A DNA stretch of 64,000 nucleotides from Hyperoplus lanceolatus (lineage: Eukaryota; Chordata; Actinopteri; Uranoscopiformes; Ammodytidae): the NCBI GenBank assembly GCA_026929865.2, contig CM049405.1, positions 17,067,001 to 17,131,000 of the forward strand, read 5' to 3'. The notes under the pieces are model-generated. The model was given only the letters and a program-made list of their open reading frames with translations, was not told the DNA's origin and ran no database searches. Position numbers and translations under genes: made by a program. Shown here piece after piece: positions 12,501 through 23,740 of the stretch (its first letter is position 1; each line of letters opens with the position of its first letter).

Positions 12501-13714
12501 CAGGCTACCAAAAGGAGAACACTCAAGCAGTTAAGCACCTCACAGTCAGTAAAGATAAAAAGCAGTCTCCACATAGAACAATGACCCGATCACTTTTTTG
12601 CTGCACATCATCCACCTTTATATAATTGTATGTCAATCAAACCCTGTTAATATCATTTGCAGTGTGTGTGGCAGTAAAAATACTTAAAAGGCAATAGCCT
12701 GAAGAGAAAACGGGTCAAAATAAAGCGAACAAATTTAAAATGGTGTACTTTATAGCGTACTGTAGACAAGCTGTCACCTGCTGACAATTTTCCAAGGCAG
12801 CCATTTACTGTGATAAAGGAACAATTACTTCCTCAAGGTGCAAAATCGCATCACAGTTGCTATTTAATTCAAAATAAAAGAGCCAGACTGCAATTTGGCA
12901 CACAGTCCCTGTTGACATTCTGCCTGTATTTCTCATTTAATTAAAAGGTTATCATAGAATGATGTGTAGTGTCAAAGGCAAACATCTAACAGTTTTGACA
13001 TCTGACCTATTTTTAGGCACCACAGACACAACTGCTTTTAGAAAAGTAAAAGAGAAAGTTTTACAGTTAAACAGGGCATTTCATTATTTCAATGCCAAAT
13101 CTTATGGGATAAAACTCAGGACAAGGTGCTGTGAGATGAGGGAATTATATTTAAAAAAATATATTTTATAGTGCTCAAAAATACCTGAAATTCATTGGAG
13201 AGTTAATACTAAATGCAAAGTTCATGCAGCTGTGGCTTCAATAGATATGGGAGAGTCACTTGGGATACTCATCAGACTATTTTTATTTTGATGAATGTGC
13301 CGTGAGTTTACCAATTTCCTGTCTGCCTCAAAAAGATATTTTTCTCTGCTGCCAAATGAATATTTCCATCACCTGCTTACTTCAGACGCTGTCTTTTTTT
13401 GTTTTATGTATTTCATAAATCATAGTTTACACTGCTTAAAAAGTCTCTGCTCATGAGCAAATACTTTGACAGGACAAAAGCTTTAAAGATGGGGTTGAAT
13501 TGAAATTACACAAAACTTAATATTGTCCTTATTAGGATTGGTAATATCCTTCATTTTCACAGTTTGAATCCAGAAAAAAAACATATTAATGTGGTTGTGT
13601 ACTAAAGCAGAATAATAACCAGAAAAAAAGCAAAGCAGATCATGGCTCACATGTATGGTAACTCTGCCATTTCTCAATCTCACTCTCCGCCTCTCTCCCT
13701 CCCAACACCATTAA
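9551..13714. other. non-coding stretch
   Basis: AT-rich DNA without recognisable exons. Contents worth noting are a perfect hairpin at 11719-11751 and TA-rich runs near 11200-11290. Open frames of 60-98 codons on either strand show no family resemblance. Confidence 0.5.
11719..11751. other. perfect 15-bp inverted repeat with 3-nt loop
   Basis: TAAGTCCACCCTCCA at 11719-11733 is followed by the loop AAG and its exact reverse complement TGGAGGGTGGACTTA at 11737-11751. The stem is GC-rich within AT-rich surroundings. It could be a terminator-like fold, a compact MITE remnant or a cruciform site. No promoter or RNA gene signature surrounds it. Confidence 0.9.
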
Positions 13715-13832
13715 TTTTTAATTTTCATTTTCATTTATTTAACCTCGAAAGATCAATTGAGGGGTGACCCTCTTTTACAATGACGTCGAGTTTGTACAGA
13801 TACACAATATACAATGAGAATACATAACAAGT

Positions 13833-13865
<33 letters not shown>

Positions 13866-13978
13866 AGACAACAACAACAATTTAAAACATTCAGATCAAT
13901 TGAAAGAGACAATAGCCTAATTAAAACAGTTACAAGTGTAGAGGGGCTGATTCAAAATAATAATTTTAAATTGGTTAA
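13715..13978 (-). pseudogene. LINE A 3' end: last codons and 3' UTR
   Basis: On the minus strand the segment encodes QFKIIILNQP ... CNCFN followed by TAG. It then runs through a (GT)n stretch to a 3' UTR ending with GGGTCACCCCTCAATTGATC and GAGGTTAAATAAATG. The Cys-containing end and the GGTTAAATAAA tail suit a LINE 3' terminus. It is cut off from the rest of LINE A by LINE B. Confidence 0.7.
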
Positions 13979-15195
13979 CAGTTATTTATTTATTTTATTT
14001 AATTGTTTCAGGACAATGCACATTGATAAACATAGTCATTCCAACATGTAAATGTGCCAGATTGTAGCCCACAGGCTAATTTCCATCTGTTGTCCATAGG
14101 CAGGTGGATGTTACAGTAAAAGCAATACAAAAGATATACAATAAATACATAACATGAAAAGGTTCTATAGAAAGCAAGGACAAACATAAGTATTGGTTAA
14201 AAAGGAAATACAATTCAATAGAAAGTGGGCCGATACAGTGCAGTGTTATATGTGGTTACATGTTTGGTTATCAGTAAGCCATGTCTTTATTTTGCGCTTA
14301 AAAGAGGCCAGTGTGGGACATGCCCTTATAGTTGGAGGTAGTGTGTTCCATAATGCAGTACCGGTAACGGAAAGGGTGTTATGGCTAAAAGCAGTTTTCC
14401 TGAAAGGAATCTCACAGTCCCTGTTTACAACAGCTCTGGTGATCCGAGTCTGTTTGTACCTAATAAACTCTAGCAGTGGTGGTGGCGCCAGGCCATGTAG
14501 TACTTTGTAAATTAAGCATACACAGGAGAATTTACAGAAATTATCGAAACTCAGTAAATTATATTTCTCTAAGATGTTACAATGATGGTAAGAGAAAGGT
14601 TTTTTATCTAGAGTTTTAAGTGCCTTTTTGTACAGAAGCTTAACTGGTTTTAAGATAGTAGAACCCGACATGGACCAGCTGATGATGCAGTAGTTCTGGT
14701 GAGAAAGTATCATAAAATGCAGAAACATCATAGCAGCTGCATCTGACAGACATCCTCTGATTTGCTTGAAATTACAAAGATTGAATTTAATTTTTTGGGA
14801 TATCATTTTAACATGTTTTTTGAAAGTAAGTCTGGAGTCTATAATCACGCCTAAGTATTTAAACTCATTGACAACTTCCAACTCTTCTGTGCCCAAGAAC
14901 ACCCCAGAATGAGAACGCATAGTAGACTGTTGCTTCAACAGGTATAAACACACAGTTTTTTTTGCATTTAAGATGAGACATGATCTGTTGAGCCATGTTT
15001 GTATATGTGTAAGGGCTGATGAGAGAACACGTGCTGCCTCCTCAGGATTTTTTGCTTTAGTGAAAATTACAGTGTCGTCAGCATAAAGCTGGACATCAAC
15101 ATCTAAACAGTATTCAGGTAAATCATTAATATACAGTGAAAATAGAATGGGCCCCAGTATGGACCCTTGGGGGACTCCTACTGGACAACTCATGT
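13979..15195 (-). mobile_element. LINE B: 5'-truncated non-LTR retrotransposon (RT C-terminal half)
   Basis: The minus-strand translation is open for about 310 codons in this element. It shows reverse transcriptase motifs GVPQGSILGPILFSLYINDL (block 4), QLYADDTVIF (catalytic YADD, block 5) and FKYLGVIIDSRLTF (block 7). A C-terminal region ends in ALWNTLPPTIRACPTLASFK, typical of LINE ORF2 ends (usually LPxxIR..xxLxxFKxxLK). The endonuclease and the RT blocks before GVPQG are missing, so this is a normal 5'-truncated insertion. The 3' UTR ends near 13979 in a TTTATTTATTTTATTTAAT-type tail. It differs in sequence from LINE A. The frame is intact, so it is fairly young. Confidence 0.88.
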
Positions 15196-15456
15196 AAGCA
15201 GAACTGAGTGTATTTATGAGTGTATTTATTTTAATTGTATGTTGTAGGCTGTTCCAGGAGTCAGGGGCACTATGGCTAAAAGCGGTTTTACCAAGCTCAG
15301 ATCGGGCATAGGGAACATATAACATGAGCATGTCAGTTGAGCGGGTTTGATAAAGCCCATCTGAAATAAGCAGCATTTCTGTCAAATAGAGTGGTAGCTT
15401 TCCAGTCAGAGCTTTATATATAAAAATATGCCAATGTGCATCACGTCTCTCCTTAA
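15196..15456 (-). pseudogene. LINE A C-terminal piece
   Basis: The minus-strand translation KERRDAHWHIFIYKALTGKL continues through LPLYLTEML and SELGKTAFSHSAPDSWNSLQ. This is the post-RT region of LINE ORF2 that follows the VGWSSL motif found at about 18.79 kb. The piece is bounded on the right by the TTAA target duplication of the 15457-18780 element and on the left by LINE B. A 12-bp direct repeat, ATAAATACACTC (minus strand), sits at the LINE B junction. Confidence 0.85.
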
Positions 15457-15970
15457 AGGCCGTGGCAACCCAGAGACCTAAATATATGACATTAATATTG
15501 TGTTTCCCTACAAGCTGTTTACAGTTATCCAATTAAAAATGTATTTTCATAAATATTATAAAATTTCGTCTAAAAAACTGCTTTTTTGCTGTCTAGAACA
15601 TTTTGCAGGGCGGTGTGGGCGTGGTCAATAACGTTCTGTAAGGGAACATTCTCTCACTCATGGTGCTGAGCAGGTTTAGCCCAGTTCAGACCAAAGATTC
15701 ACCACACAACGAAACGCAAACTTGAAAATGTTGCAAATGCTCAATGAGCCTGACTGGCAGTTCACACTGCTGCACGGGCTGCGACGGTAGCTGGTTTCCC
15801 TAGCAACGGTGAATGCTTTGGCACAGCTGAGAGCGCAGCTCAGAATCACTTGCATCCTGCTAGAAAGTAACTTATTATTATTAGCCTATATAGGCTAGCT
15901 TTGCAATTAGTTATATGCTATTTTTTCCCCACCACAACCGCAACCTATTTAATTGAAACAAGTGTCTGTT

Positions 15971-16270
15971 GGGGCGGCAGTGGCGAAGTGAGTAGGAAGT
16001 TCGCCTCTGGTGTGCAGGGTCGGAGGTTCGATCCCCCGTCTCCCCGCCACATGTCGAAGTGTCCCTGGGCAAGACACTGAACCCCGAATTGCTCCCGATA
16101 GTTAGCTTAGTTAGCTTAGCACCCTAGTGCTAAGCCTACCCTGCGTGGTAGCTGCTGCTATCGGTGTATGAATGTGTGTGTGACTGGGTGAATGTGTACA
16201 AAAACAATGTAAAGCGCTTTGAGTCTGTGATAAACGGAGATATAGCGCTATACAAGTCCATTTACCATTT
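15971..16270 (+). repeat. tRNA-derived SINE
   Basis: The element starts GGGGCGGCAGTGGCGAAGTG and carries a B-box-like GGTTCGATCCCC about 55 nt in. It then has the widespread teleost SINE body with TGTCCCTGGGCAAGACACTG, GTGTGTGACTGGGTGAATGT and AAAGCGCTTTGAG, ending near ATATAGCGCTATACAAGTCC. It inserted into the 15457-18780 element in plus orientation. I know this repeat as common in fish genomes; the exact family name is not certain. Confidence 0.8.
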
Positions 16271-16593
16271 GTCACAATGAAAATATATAAAAATATCTCT
16301 GTCTCATATTTATTGTTAGACTATCTCTTATTAGTTTATTCCCATTTAACTTGCAAAAAATCTTATTTTAGGCATATGCATTTTTAAAAATCAGATTTTT
16401 ATGTGGATAGGAGTGGGAATAGAGAGAGAGAGAAAACGGAGTCTGATTATGTTTCCCATCACGTGAGCTGATGCGATATAGGCTACGGTTCAACAGTGTG
16501 GAGACCCGCTGTTGAAGTACGCTACAGGCATAGCCGCGGAAACATATTCTCAGGAGGGAGTGCTGACAAAAAAGAAGCTCTGCCTGCACTTAA

Positions 16594-17765
16594 CCCTTTA
16601 GGCGCTGGGTTTTATTTTAAAAAATACTAGATTTTGACACTTAAATTTCAGGAGGCTCTGGATTGAAAGTGGTTTGAGATAGAGACAAAGTGTGAATGAG
16701 ACAAATATTGAGAATGACCTAAAGTTTATCTGGGGAGTAAATTTTCTGACCTAATTAGCATATTATGACGTCATATGGTGGCGGCCATGTTGGATTATGT
16801 AATTTCCGTAAAATACCTGATATTTTGAAAGAGAGTTGAAATTATTTAATCAGATTCACCCATCCATCCATTTGTTATGATGTCCACTTTGTTGTAAGCC
16901 AACAGTTGTAAACTAGAACTAGAACTACACCACAAAACTCATGTAAACAGTAGGCGTTTTTTATGATTTATTTTATTTTTTTACCCACCACCATTTTTAT
17001 TTCCTTTTTTCTTCTATTCTTCATTATTATTATGATGATGATTATTATCATTATAATATGATAATATTGATATATATATAATGCTGCATCGCATGGCAGC
17101 ACCACTGCTGCGCATGGACACACCGTGACCGGGGCCGTAGAAAGAGTGAACAGTAACTCCCAACTCGCCAACTTTTTGCTTGCCATATCTCTAAATAACT
17201 CCTAAATCCAGCAATACAGCTTCAGCATAAATAGCTTTGTGGCACACTATCTCCGATGTCGCACCTAACAACAGCGCGATTCATTTGCAGCCTGGACGCG
17301 GAGGTGTTTCTCCTCTCTGCTCTGACAGCCGGCTGGGACTCGCTCCGAGGGGCTACTCCGAGACTGACCGCCTGTCAGTGCTTTGAGACGGGGAGGGGCT
17401 CGTGGCAGCACCCGCTGCTCGTTGAGCAATGAGCACAGTAACTGCAGAGTGATACGTGCTTTCACGTCAGAGTCTCCAAACACCACAAAAGTTTTCAATA
17501 CAACCAGAAAAAAGTCGCTAGGAGGATATGACAAAAAAAGTAAAGTTTACATGGGATTTTTTTTTTTTTTTTGATGGGATTTCCGGATTTCCGCGATTTT
17601 TTTGCATTGAAGCATGACGTTTTTCTGAGCTAAGGTCTAGGTATGGGATGTCTGCCAACTAGTGGAGGGGAGTTTGAACGAAATATATCACTCTAATTAG
17701 AGAAAACAGCTGTTTGATTCAGTAAAGTGTCATGTCGCAATTTTGCGACTTTGGCGCCTAAAGGG
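16594..17765. mobile_element. piggyBac-like non-autonomous element, TIR CCCTTTAGGCGC
   Basis: TTAA flanks both ends (16590-16593 and 17766-17769). The termini CCCTTTAGGCGC and GCGCCTAAAGGG are perfect inverted repeats of at least 12 bp. Next to the right terminus is a small hairpin, GTCGCAA-TT-TTGCGAC. CCC-initial termini plus TTAA are typical of piggyBac. The 1172-bp interior has no transposase and is AT-rich, with a GC-richer stretch at 17.27-17.48 kb. It is nested inside the 15457-18780 element. Confidence 0.85.
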
Positions 17766-18780
17766 TTAAATGATAACTCGCTACATAAAAAAAATGCATC
17801 ACCAATGCAATATTGTTACATGCAGCGGTGACACATGCTGTATTGGGCCGATTAGCCTATAAGAAGGGGTTTCCCCCTGGGAATAGGTCGTAAAAAGTCG
17901 GGTCGTTTTATATTCGGGGTCTAATATTCAGCGTCCAGTTATGGACTGACCGTTACCAGAGCGATCATTCAGCTTCAGGGCTTGTGTCCAACTTGTTTTT
18001 TATTTTTTCGGGTGGAGCACAGGCTGCGCACTCAGATGCGGCCGGACAGAGGTGTGTGTGCTTGGATAGAGAACGAAGTGACGAGAGGAAAAAAAGGCAC
18101 GTGAAATGGCCCCACATCCCCAGCACTGAATTCAAAGCCTCGACTCATTATGTTGTGAGTCGACGTGTCAGAGGCATGAATCGGGGCAGCGATCGACGTC
18201 GCGCAGTCAGTTAGGAGACATCTCTGTGTATCAGGGCTCGGGACATGCAATCGACTCGTGAAAGCATGTCCCCTCTACAACGTTAACATGCAGGAATCCC
18301 CGGTGATCATTTAGTCTTAAACCACATAGTTTTTCTGCACGGCGGCTCGGCGAGGGCTCACTGTGAACGTCACCATCACAGTGTTTCACCGGGGTGCGCG
18401 CTGCTTCGCTCAGACGGGGCTTTGAGTGTAGGCTCAGGCGCAAAGAGACAGTCTGTATCACTTGCGCGGCACCAGAGAGATGGCATAGAATTGTTTTTAT
18501 AGTCTTTAAGAATCGCGTGACGTGTGAAAACAAAACTCCAAGCCAAAATTCTAATTTGAAATTTTCTAACGAGAAGTCCAATGTATGTTGGAGTGGAGAT
18601 GCGTGTGAAAACGGCTTGTCATGCGACATTCGAATCAGGATTTTTCAAATGCTCGACCAACTGACATGGAAGTATGTTTGCGGGGGGTTGGCAGCTGTTC
18701 CTAAAACCTTTCATATCAATCATTTTACTCCCCAAATAACATAGTTACAAGGATTTAGTGGATTTGGGTTGCCAGGGCCT

Positions 18781-20216
18781 TTAAGGGAGGACCACCCAAC
18801 CTTTTCATATAAAACACAATGGTGTGTATCATAAGCATCTCCTGTAATGAATCTCAAAGCAGAGTGAAATACAGAGTTTAGGAGTTTAAGGCATGAACGA
18901 GATGCATGCCGATAAACCACATCACCGTAATCAAGGACAGACAAACTACCTCAATAATCCTTTTCCTACTGAACAACGGGAAGGTGGCTTTATTCCTATA
19001 AAAATATCCAATCTTTTGTCGTAGACGACAGACAAGATTTTTTATGTGAAATGTAAAAGAGAGTTTTTCATCTATCCAGATGCCAAGATATTTATATTCA
19101 GTGACTCTTTCAATATGAGATCCATTATTTGTGTGAATAATAAGATCATTAAAATGTGTAATTCTTGCTCTGGAAAAACACATATATTTTTTTTTTTTTG
19201 TTTTTTTTTCAGATCCACTAGACAGTTCTGCAGGGTGTTAAAAGAGCTCTGTAGGTTCTGAACAGATTGTTACACTGAATCAGAAATGCAATACAGTACA
19301 GTGTCGTCCGCATACAAATGGGCATGGCAGTTTTGTAGTGATGAAACAATGTTATTGATGTAAATTGTGAATAGGACTGGACCTAAAATTGAGCCCTGCG
19401 GAACACCATTTGTAACTGTTAAAAACTCAGTTTGGTAGCTTCCCAGTTTTACTGATTGCTGTCTATCAGAGAAATAGTCCCTAAACCAGCTACATGTAGA
19501 ATAGTCAAAACCAATTTCATGCAGCCTCTCTAAAAGCAAATGGTGATCTAAAGTATCAAAAGCTTTTGACAGATCAACAAAAAGTGCTGCACAGTGCATT
19601 TTTTTAAAAAACGATAGCTGTAACAATGTTGTCTAAGACCACAGTGACAGCTGATACGGTACTGTGGCCTGCCCTAAAACCAGATTGAAATGGACTCAAA
19701 ATGGAAGCACTGGATAAAAAGGTTTTCAACTGAGTATTAATGACTGATTCTAGAATTTTTGCCAGGCATGGGAGTTTGGAAATTGGCCTGTAATTATTGA
19801 GATCACTTTTGTCACCCCCTTTATGTAATGGAATGACGTGAGCTTTTTTCCAGACTTTAGGAACAATACCAGAGGAGATGGAAAGATTAAAAATATGGGT
19901 TATTTGTTTTGATATGATAAGTGCAGAGAGATTTATTGAAAATGGGTCCAAATTGTCCTCTCCCATGTACTTCCTGGGGTTGATGGCAAGAAGCGCATCT
20001 ACAACAATACTTGTTGGAACTTGAACAAGGCTGAAAAGAGGAGTTTTAGAGACAGGTGGTATGCTATTTTTATTTCTGGTGGTGGAAGGCATAGATACTC
20101 CATTGTGAAAGAGTTTACCAGCAGCTATAAAGTGTTTATTGAAAGCTAAACCAATTTCTTTCTGATCATTTAAAGTCTGATCATTTACTTTTAACTGACT
20201 GGGAACAGTGCTAGAA
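18781..20216 (-). pseudogene. LINE A reverse transcriptase piece, frameshifted
   Basis: Minus-strand reading from the right gives STVPSQLKVNDQT, then IPLHKGGDKSDLNNYRPISK (RT block 1-2), FQSGFRAGHSTVSAV (block 2a), ALFVDLSKAFDTLDHHLLL (block 3, catalytic D), NGVPQGSILGPVLFTIYINN (block 4), HLYADDTVLY (block 5, YADD), EYKYLGIWIDEKLSF (block 7) and finally VGWSSLK. The parts lie in at least three different frames with breaks near 19.61, 19.26 and 18.94 kb, so it no longer encodes a protein. It belongs to the LINE A copy, with its N-terminal side interrupted by the 20217-31301 block and its C-terminal side by the TTAA element. Confidence 0.9.
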
Positions 20217-21442
20217 TTATTAGGGGGCCAAGCCCGAGAAGGGCCTGGGACCGCGTTTTGCAGAGCAACGCGGTTCCATAGCCCTGCTGGGCAGGGAACC
20301 CTATTGTTTTTGCTAGGATTATTAGGGGGCCAAGCCCGAGTAGGGCCTGGGACCGCGTTTTGCAGAGCAACGCGGTTCCATAGCCCTGCTGGGCAGGGAA
20401 CCCTATTGATTTAGTAGGAATTATTATTAGGGGGCCAAGCCCGAGAAGGGCAAGGGACCGCGGAATGCAGAGCACCGCGGTTCCATGACATGCGGGGCAT
20501 GGAACCCTATTGTTTTAGTAGGAATTATTATTATTATTAGGGGGCCAAGCCCGAGTAGGGCCTGGGACCGCGTTTTGCAGAGCAACGCGGGTTCCCAAGC
20601 CCTGCTGGGCAGGGAACCCTATTGTAATTGCTGGGATTATTAGGGGGCCAAGCCCGAGTAGGGCCTGGGACCGCGTTTTGCAGAGCAACGCGGTTCCCAA
20701 GCCCTGCGGGGCAGGGAACCCTATTGTTCTTGTAGGGATTAGTAGGGGGCCAAGCCCGAGTAGGGCCTGGGACCGCGTTTTGCAGAGCAACGCGGTTCCC
20801 AAGCCCTGCTGGGCAGGGAACCCTATTGTAATTGCTGGGCCTTTTATTATTAGGGGGCCAAGCCCAAGTAGGGCCTGGGACCGCGTTTTGCAGAGCAACG
20901 CGGTTCCCAAGACCTGCTGGGCAGGAAACCCTATTGTAATTGCTGGGATTATTAGGGGGCCAAGCCCGAGTAGGGCCTGGGACCGCGTTTTGCAGAGCAA
21001 CGCGGTTCCCAAGCCCTGCTGGGCAGGGAACCCTATTGTAATTGCTGGGCCTTTTATTAGGGGGCCAAGCCCGAGTAGGGCCTGGGACCGCGTTTTGCAG
21101 AGCAACGCGGTTCCCAAAACCTGCTGGGCAGGGAACCCTATTGTAATTGCTGGGATTATTATTATTAGGGGGCCAAGCCCGAGTAGGGCCTGGGACCGCG
21201 TTTTGCAGAGCAACGCGGTTCCCAAGCCCTGCTGGGCAGGGAACCCTATTGTTTTTGCTGGGATTATTATTATTAGGGGGCCAAGCCCGAGTAGGGCCTG
21301 GGACCGCGTTTTGCAGAGCAACGCGGTTCCCAAACCCTGCTGGGCAGGGAACCCTATTGTAATTGCTGGGATTATTATTATTAGGGGGCCAAGCCCGAGT
21401 AGGGCCTGGGACCCCGTTTTGCAGAGCAACGCGGTTCCCAAG
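20217..21442 (+). repeat. minisatellite array 1, 12 units of ~105 bp
   Basis: Twelve units begin (ATT)nAGGGGGCCAAGCCCGA and end near CCCTATTGTNNTTGCTGGGA. Each unit contains a strong hairpin, CCGCGTT...AACGCGG (9-nt loop), and a second, GGTTCCC...GGGAACC. The (ATT)n spacer varies from one to several repeats, giving units of about 98-117 bp. The last unit is cut by the 21443-22041 insertion. It is open in several frames on both strands, but only because of its repetition and composition. Confidence 0.95.
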
Positions 21443-22041
21443 TAGCCTGGCTCCGCCCGCCCGCCTACTTCCGGCCAAATTTCATTTTCCCTTCAGTAGT
21501 CAGTCTGGGTGTACAGCGCATTTCCCAGATTCTCCGGAGAATCTACGATCGGCCAATCAGCGAACAGAGCGAGTGGCTGAGAACGCTCCAGTTTCAGTTG
21601 AATGCTGCGTTGCTTTATACTCGGAAGAAGGAGATTTCCGACTTGGTAGTTCCGAGTTCCGACCCGTCTGTGTTCCAGTGCATCTGCTCGCGAAAGTATG
21701 GACGCCTAAAACCTTTCTCGTCCAAATAACTAAACGTTAGGCTCTAAGAAGTTACTGTTGCCAGGTACCGGTAGATTCATAGACTACAATATGTAGTGAA
21801 GTCGGAAATTTCCGAGTTCCCTGTCCAACTGGAAGGCACCATCAAAAGCCGGCTCATGACACACGTGATGACCAAACGTGATGCGATTGGTTGGCTAATC
21901 CAGAGTGGCACTGGGCAGATCCAATAGTTTTAAACTTCGACAGACACCCGCCTCCAAGTGAGTTAACGTTTGCCAATTACAGCACTTCCAGACCATTTGT
22001 ACAAATGAAATGAAGTACGGTGGTCTGGTTGGACCAGGCTA
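21443..22041. mobile_element. 599-bp MITE, termini TAGCCTGG/CCAGGCTA, 9-bp target duplication
   Basis: The insertion lies inside a minisatellite unit. GTTCCCAAG occurs at 21434-21442 and again at 22042-22050, flanking an element that starts TAGCCTGGCTCC and ends GGACCAGGCTA. The inverted termini pair over about 11 bp. The interior (e.g. CCGGAGAATC, CAATCAGCGAACAGAG) has no convincing protein. The 9-bp duplication would suit a Mutator-like element, or hAT if one base is shared by chance. A second element with the same features is at 41872-42098. Confidence 0.8.
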
Positions 22042-22951
22042 GTTCCCAAGCCCTGCTGGGCAGGACTTATTAAAAAAAAGAGTTTTTCAATTTTTTTGCC
22101 TGTTTTCGCCATTTTTTAAGTCTTTCGGCGGGAAAATTCAAAAAAGTGTTCTACAATGGAGAGGTTGACAATTTGATTTTGCTATAACTCCCCAACCGAA
22201 CATCGCACATTCAAAAACTTGACATCCACTTGTTTGGTACATTAAGCTGCATCTGTCTATCTAACGTTGTTTTGTGAATGTCATCCATAGGGGGCGCCAA
22301 AACCATAAAAAGCAAAGAAAACGCGTTTGGGGCTATAACTTCCACACCGAACATCCCACAGTCAAACACTTTATATCCACAGATGCCCACAAGTCAGCTG
22401 CATCTTTTCAGATAGGCCACGCCCATTTGCCTATAGGATTTTTTTTCGCTACATCGCAAAAACTGTGTCAGTCACCAAAACACACTCCTCCTACAGTTTT
22501 TGCCCGATTTGGACGACACCAAAAGCATTATGCTCTACCGACTCCCACGAGCCAAATTTGGAAACGGAATTTTTCTACGACCATCGGAAGACCAAACGGG
22601 AGCGCTTTAAAGATTTGCACATTAGCTACCTTGTACCAAACTGCTCCTAAATCCCAAATGATTCATCCTATTAACACCAAACTTCACAAATGTGTTTGTC
22701 CTATGGTTCTCAGGTTGTTTCTACTTTTTCCTTAAATTTGCTCCAAAAGGGGGCGCCAAAAACACACTTGAGCATCTTTCTCTGCGATTTTTTTGCGTTT
22801 TGGTCTATAACTCCCAAACCAAACATCCCACATTCAAAAACTGTACATCCCCGGATTCCGTGAAGCGAGGGGCCGGCGCCACGGACGACGACGCCCGATC
22901 CCGAGTCGCGTGGGAGGCTTGGCCCCCGTTCACAACTGCTTGCAGTTCTAG
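22042..22951 (+). repeat. Helentron-like copy 1, body and 3' terminus
   Basis: After the end of the split unit come AT-rich sequence and body modules seen again in copies 2 and 3. These include CCACACCGAACATCCCACAG, CCGACTCCCACGAGCCAAAT, GGGGGCGCCAAAAACACACT and CCCCGGATTCCGTGAAGC. The 3' end is GGAGGCTTGGCCCCCGTTCA, then the palindrome AACTGCTTGCAGTT and CTAG. The body is non-coding on both strands. Confidence 0.75.
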
Positions 22952-23740
22952 TTATTAGGGGGCCAAGCCCGAGTAGGGCCTGGGACCGCGTTTTGCAGAG
23001 CAACGCGGTTCCCAAGCCCTGCTGGGCAGGGAACCCTATTGTAATTGCTGGGATTATTAGGGGGCCAAGCCCGAGTAGGGCCTGGGACCGCGTTTTGCAG
23101 AGCAACGCGGTTCCCAAGCCCTGCTGGGCAGGGAACCCTATTGTAATTGCTGGGATTATTAGGGGGCCAAGCCCGAGTAGGGCCTGGGACCGCGTTTTGC
23201 AGAGCAACGCGGTTCCATAGCCCTGCTGGGCAGGGAACCCTATTGTTTTTGTTGGGATTTTTATTATTATTATTATTAGGGGGCCAAGCCCGAGTAGGGC
23301 CTGGGACCACAAGCCCTGCTGGGCAGGGAACCCTATTGTAATTGCTGGGACCGCGTTTTGCAGAGCAACGCGGTTCCCAAGCCCTGCTGGGCAGGGAACC
23401 CTATTGTTTTTGTTGGGATTTTTATTATTATTATTATTAGGGGGCCAAGCCCGAGTAGGGCCTGGGACCGCGTTTTGCAGAGCAACGCGGTTCCCAAGCC
23501 CTGCTGGGCAGGGAACCCTATTGTAATTGCTGGGATTATTAGGGGGCCAAGCCCGAGTAGGGCCTGGGACCGCGTTTTGCAGAGCAACGCGGTTCCCAAG
23601 CCCTGCTGGGCAGGGAACCCTATTGTTTTTGTAGGGATTATTAGGGGGTCAAGCCCGAGTAGGGCCTGGGACCGCGTTTTGCAGAGCAACGCGGTTCCAT
23701 AGCCCTGCTGGGCAGGGAACCCTATTGTTTTTGCTGGGAT
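22952..23740 (+). repeat. minisatellite array 2, about 7 units
   Basis: These are the same units as array 1, beginning directly at the CTAG end of copy 1. One unit near 23.30-23.40 kb is rearranged, with a partial deletion that fuses two units. It is followed by (ATT)n and CTCCGCGTAAAACTGGTGCT, the start of the body of copy 2. Confidence 0.95.

Larger units (their letters stand above)
15457..18780. mobile_element. 3.3-kb TTAA-flanked DNA element, TIR AGGCC-TGGCAACCC
   Basis: Target duplications TTAA lie at 15453-15456 and 18781-18784. The terminal inverted repeats are AGGCCGTGGCAACCC (15457-15471) and, reverse complemented, AGGCCCTGGCAACCC (18766-18780), 14 of 15 identical. Removing the element and one TTAA restores the LINE A codons exactly (CTT AAG GAG AGA CGT), so it is a real insertion. 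No transposase frame is visible inside. Its interior holds a tRNA-derived SINE (15971-16270) and a second TTAA element (16594-17765), plus a CpG-rich stretch near 17.9-18.5 kb. TTAA with termini not starting CC suggests Kolobok or a piggyBac relative. Confidence 0.85.

Noticed and set aside
20515-21478. Open frames of 255-313 codons through the GC-rich tandem array on both strands
   Set aside because: Unit length and composition keep several frames open at once. No start context, no conservation pattern at codon level, and the repeats are shared with non-coding copies.
20217-23740. Possible CRISPR-like array
   Set aside because: Units are ~105 bp contiguous repeats without unique spacers, in a vertebrate genome.
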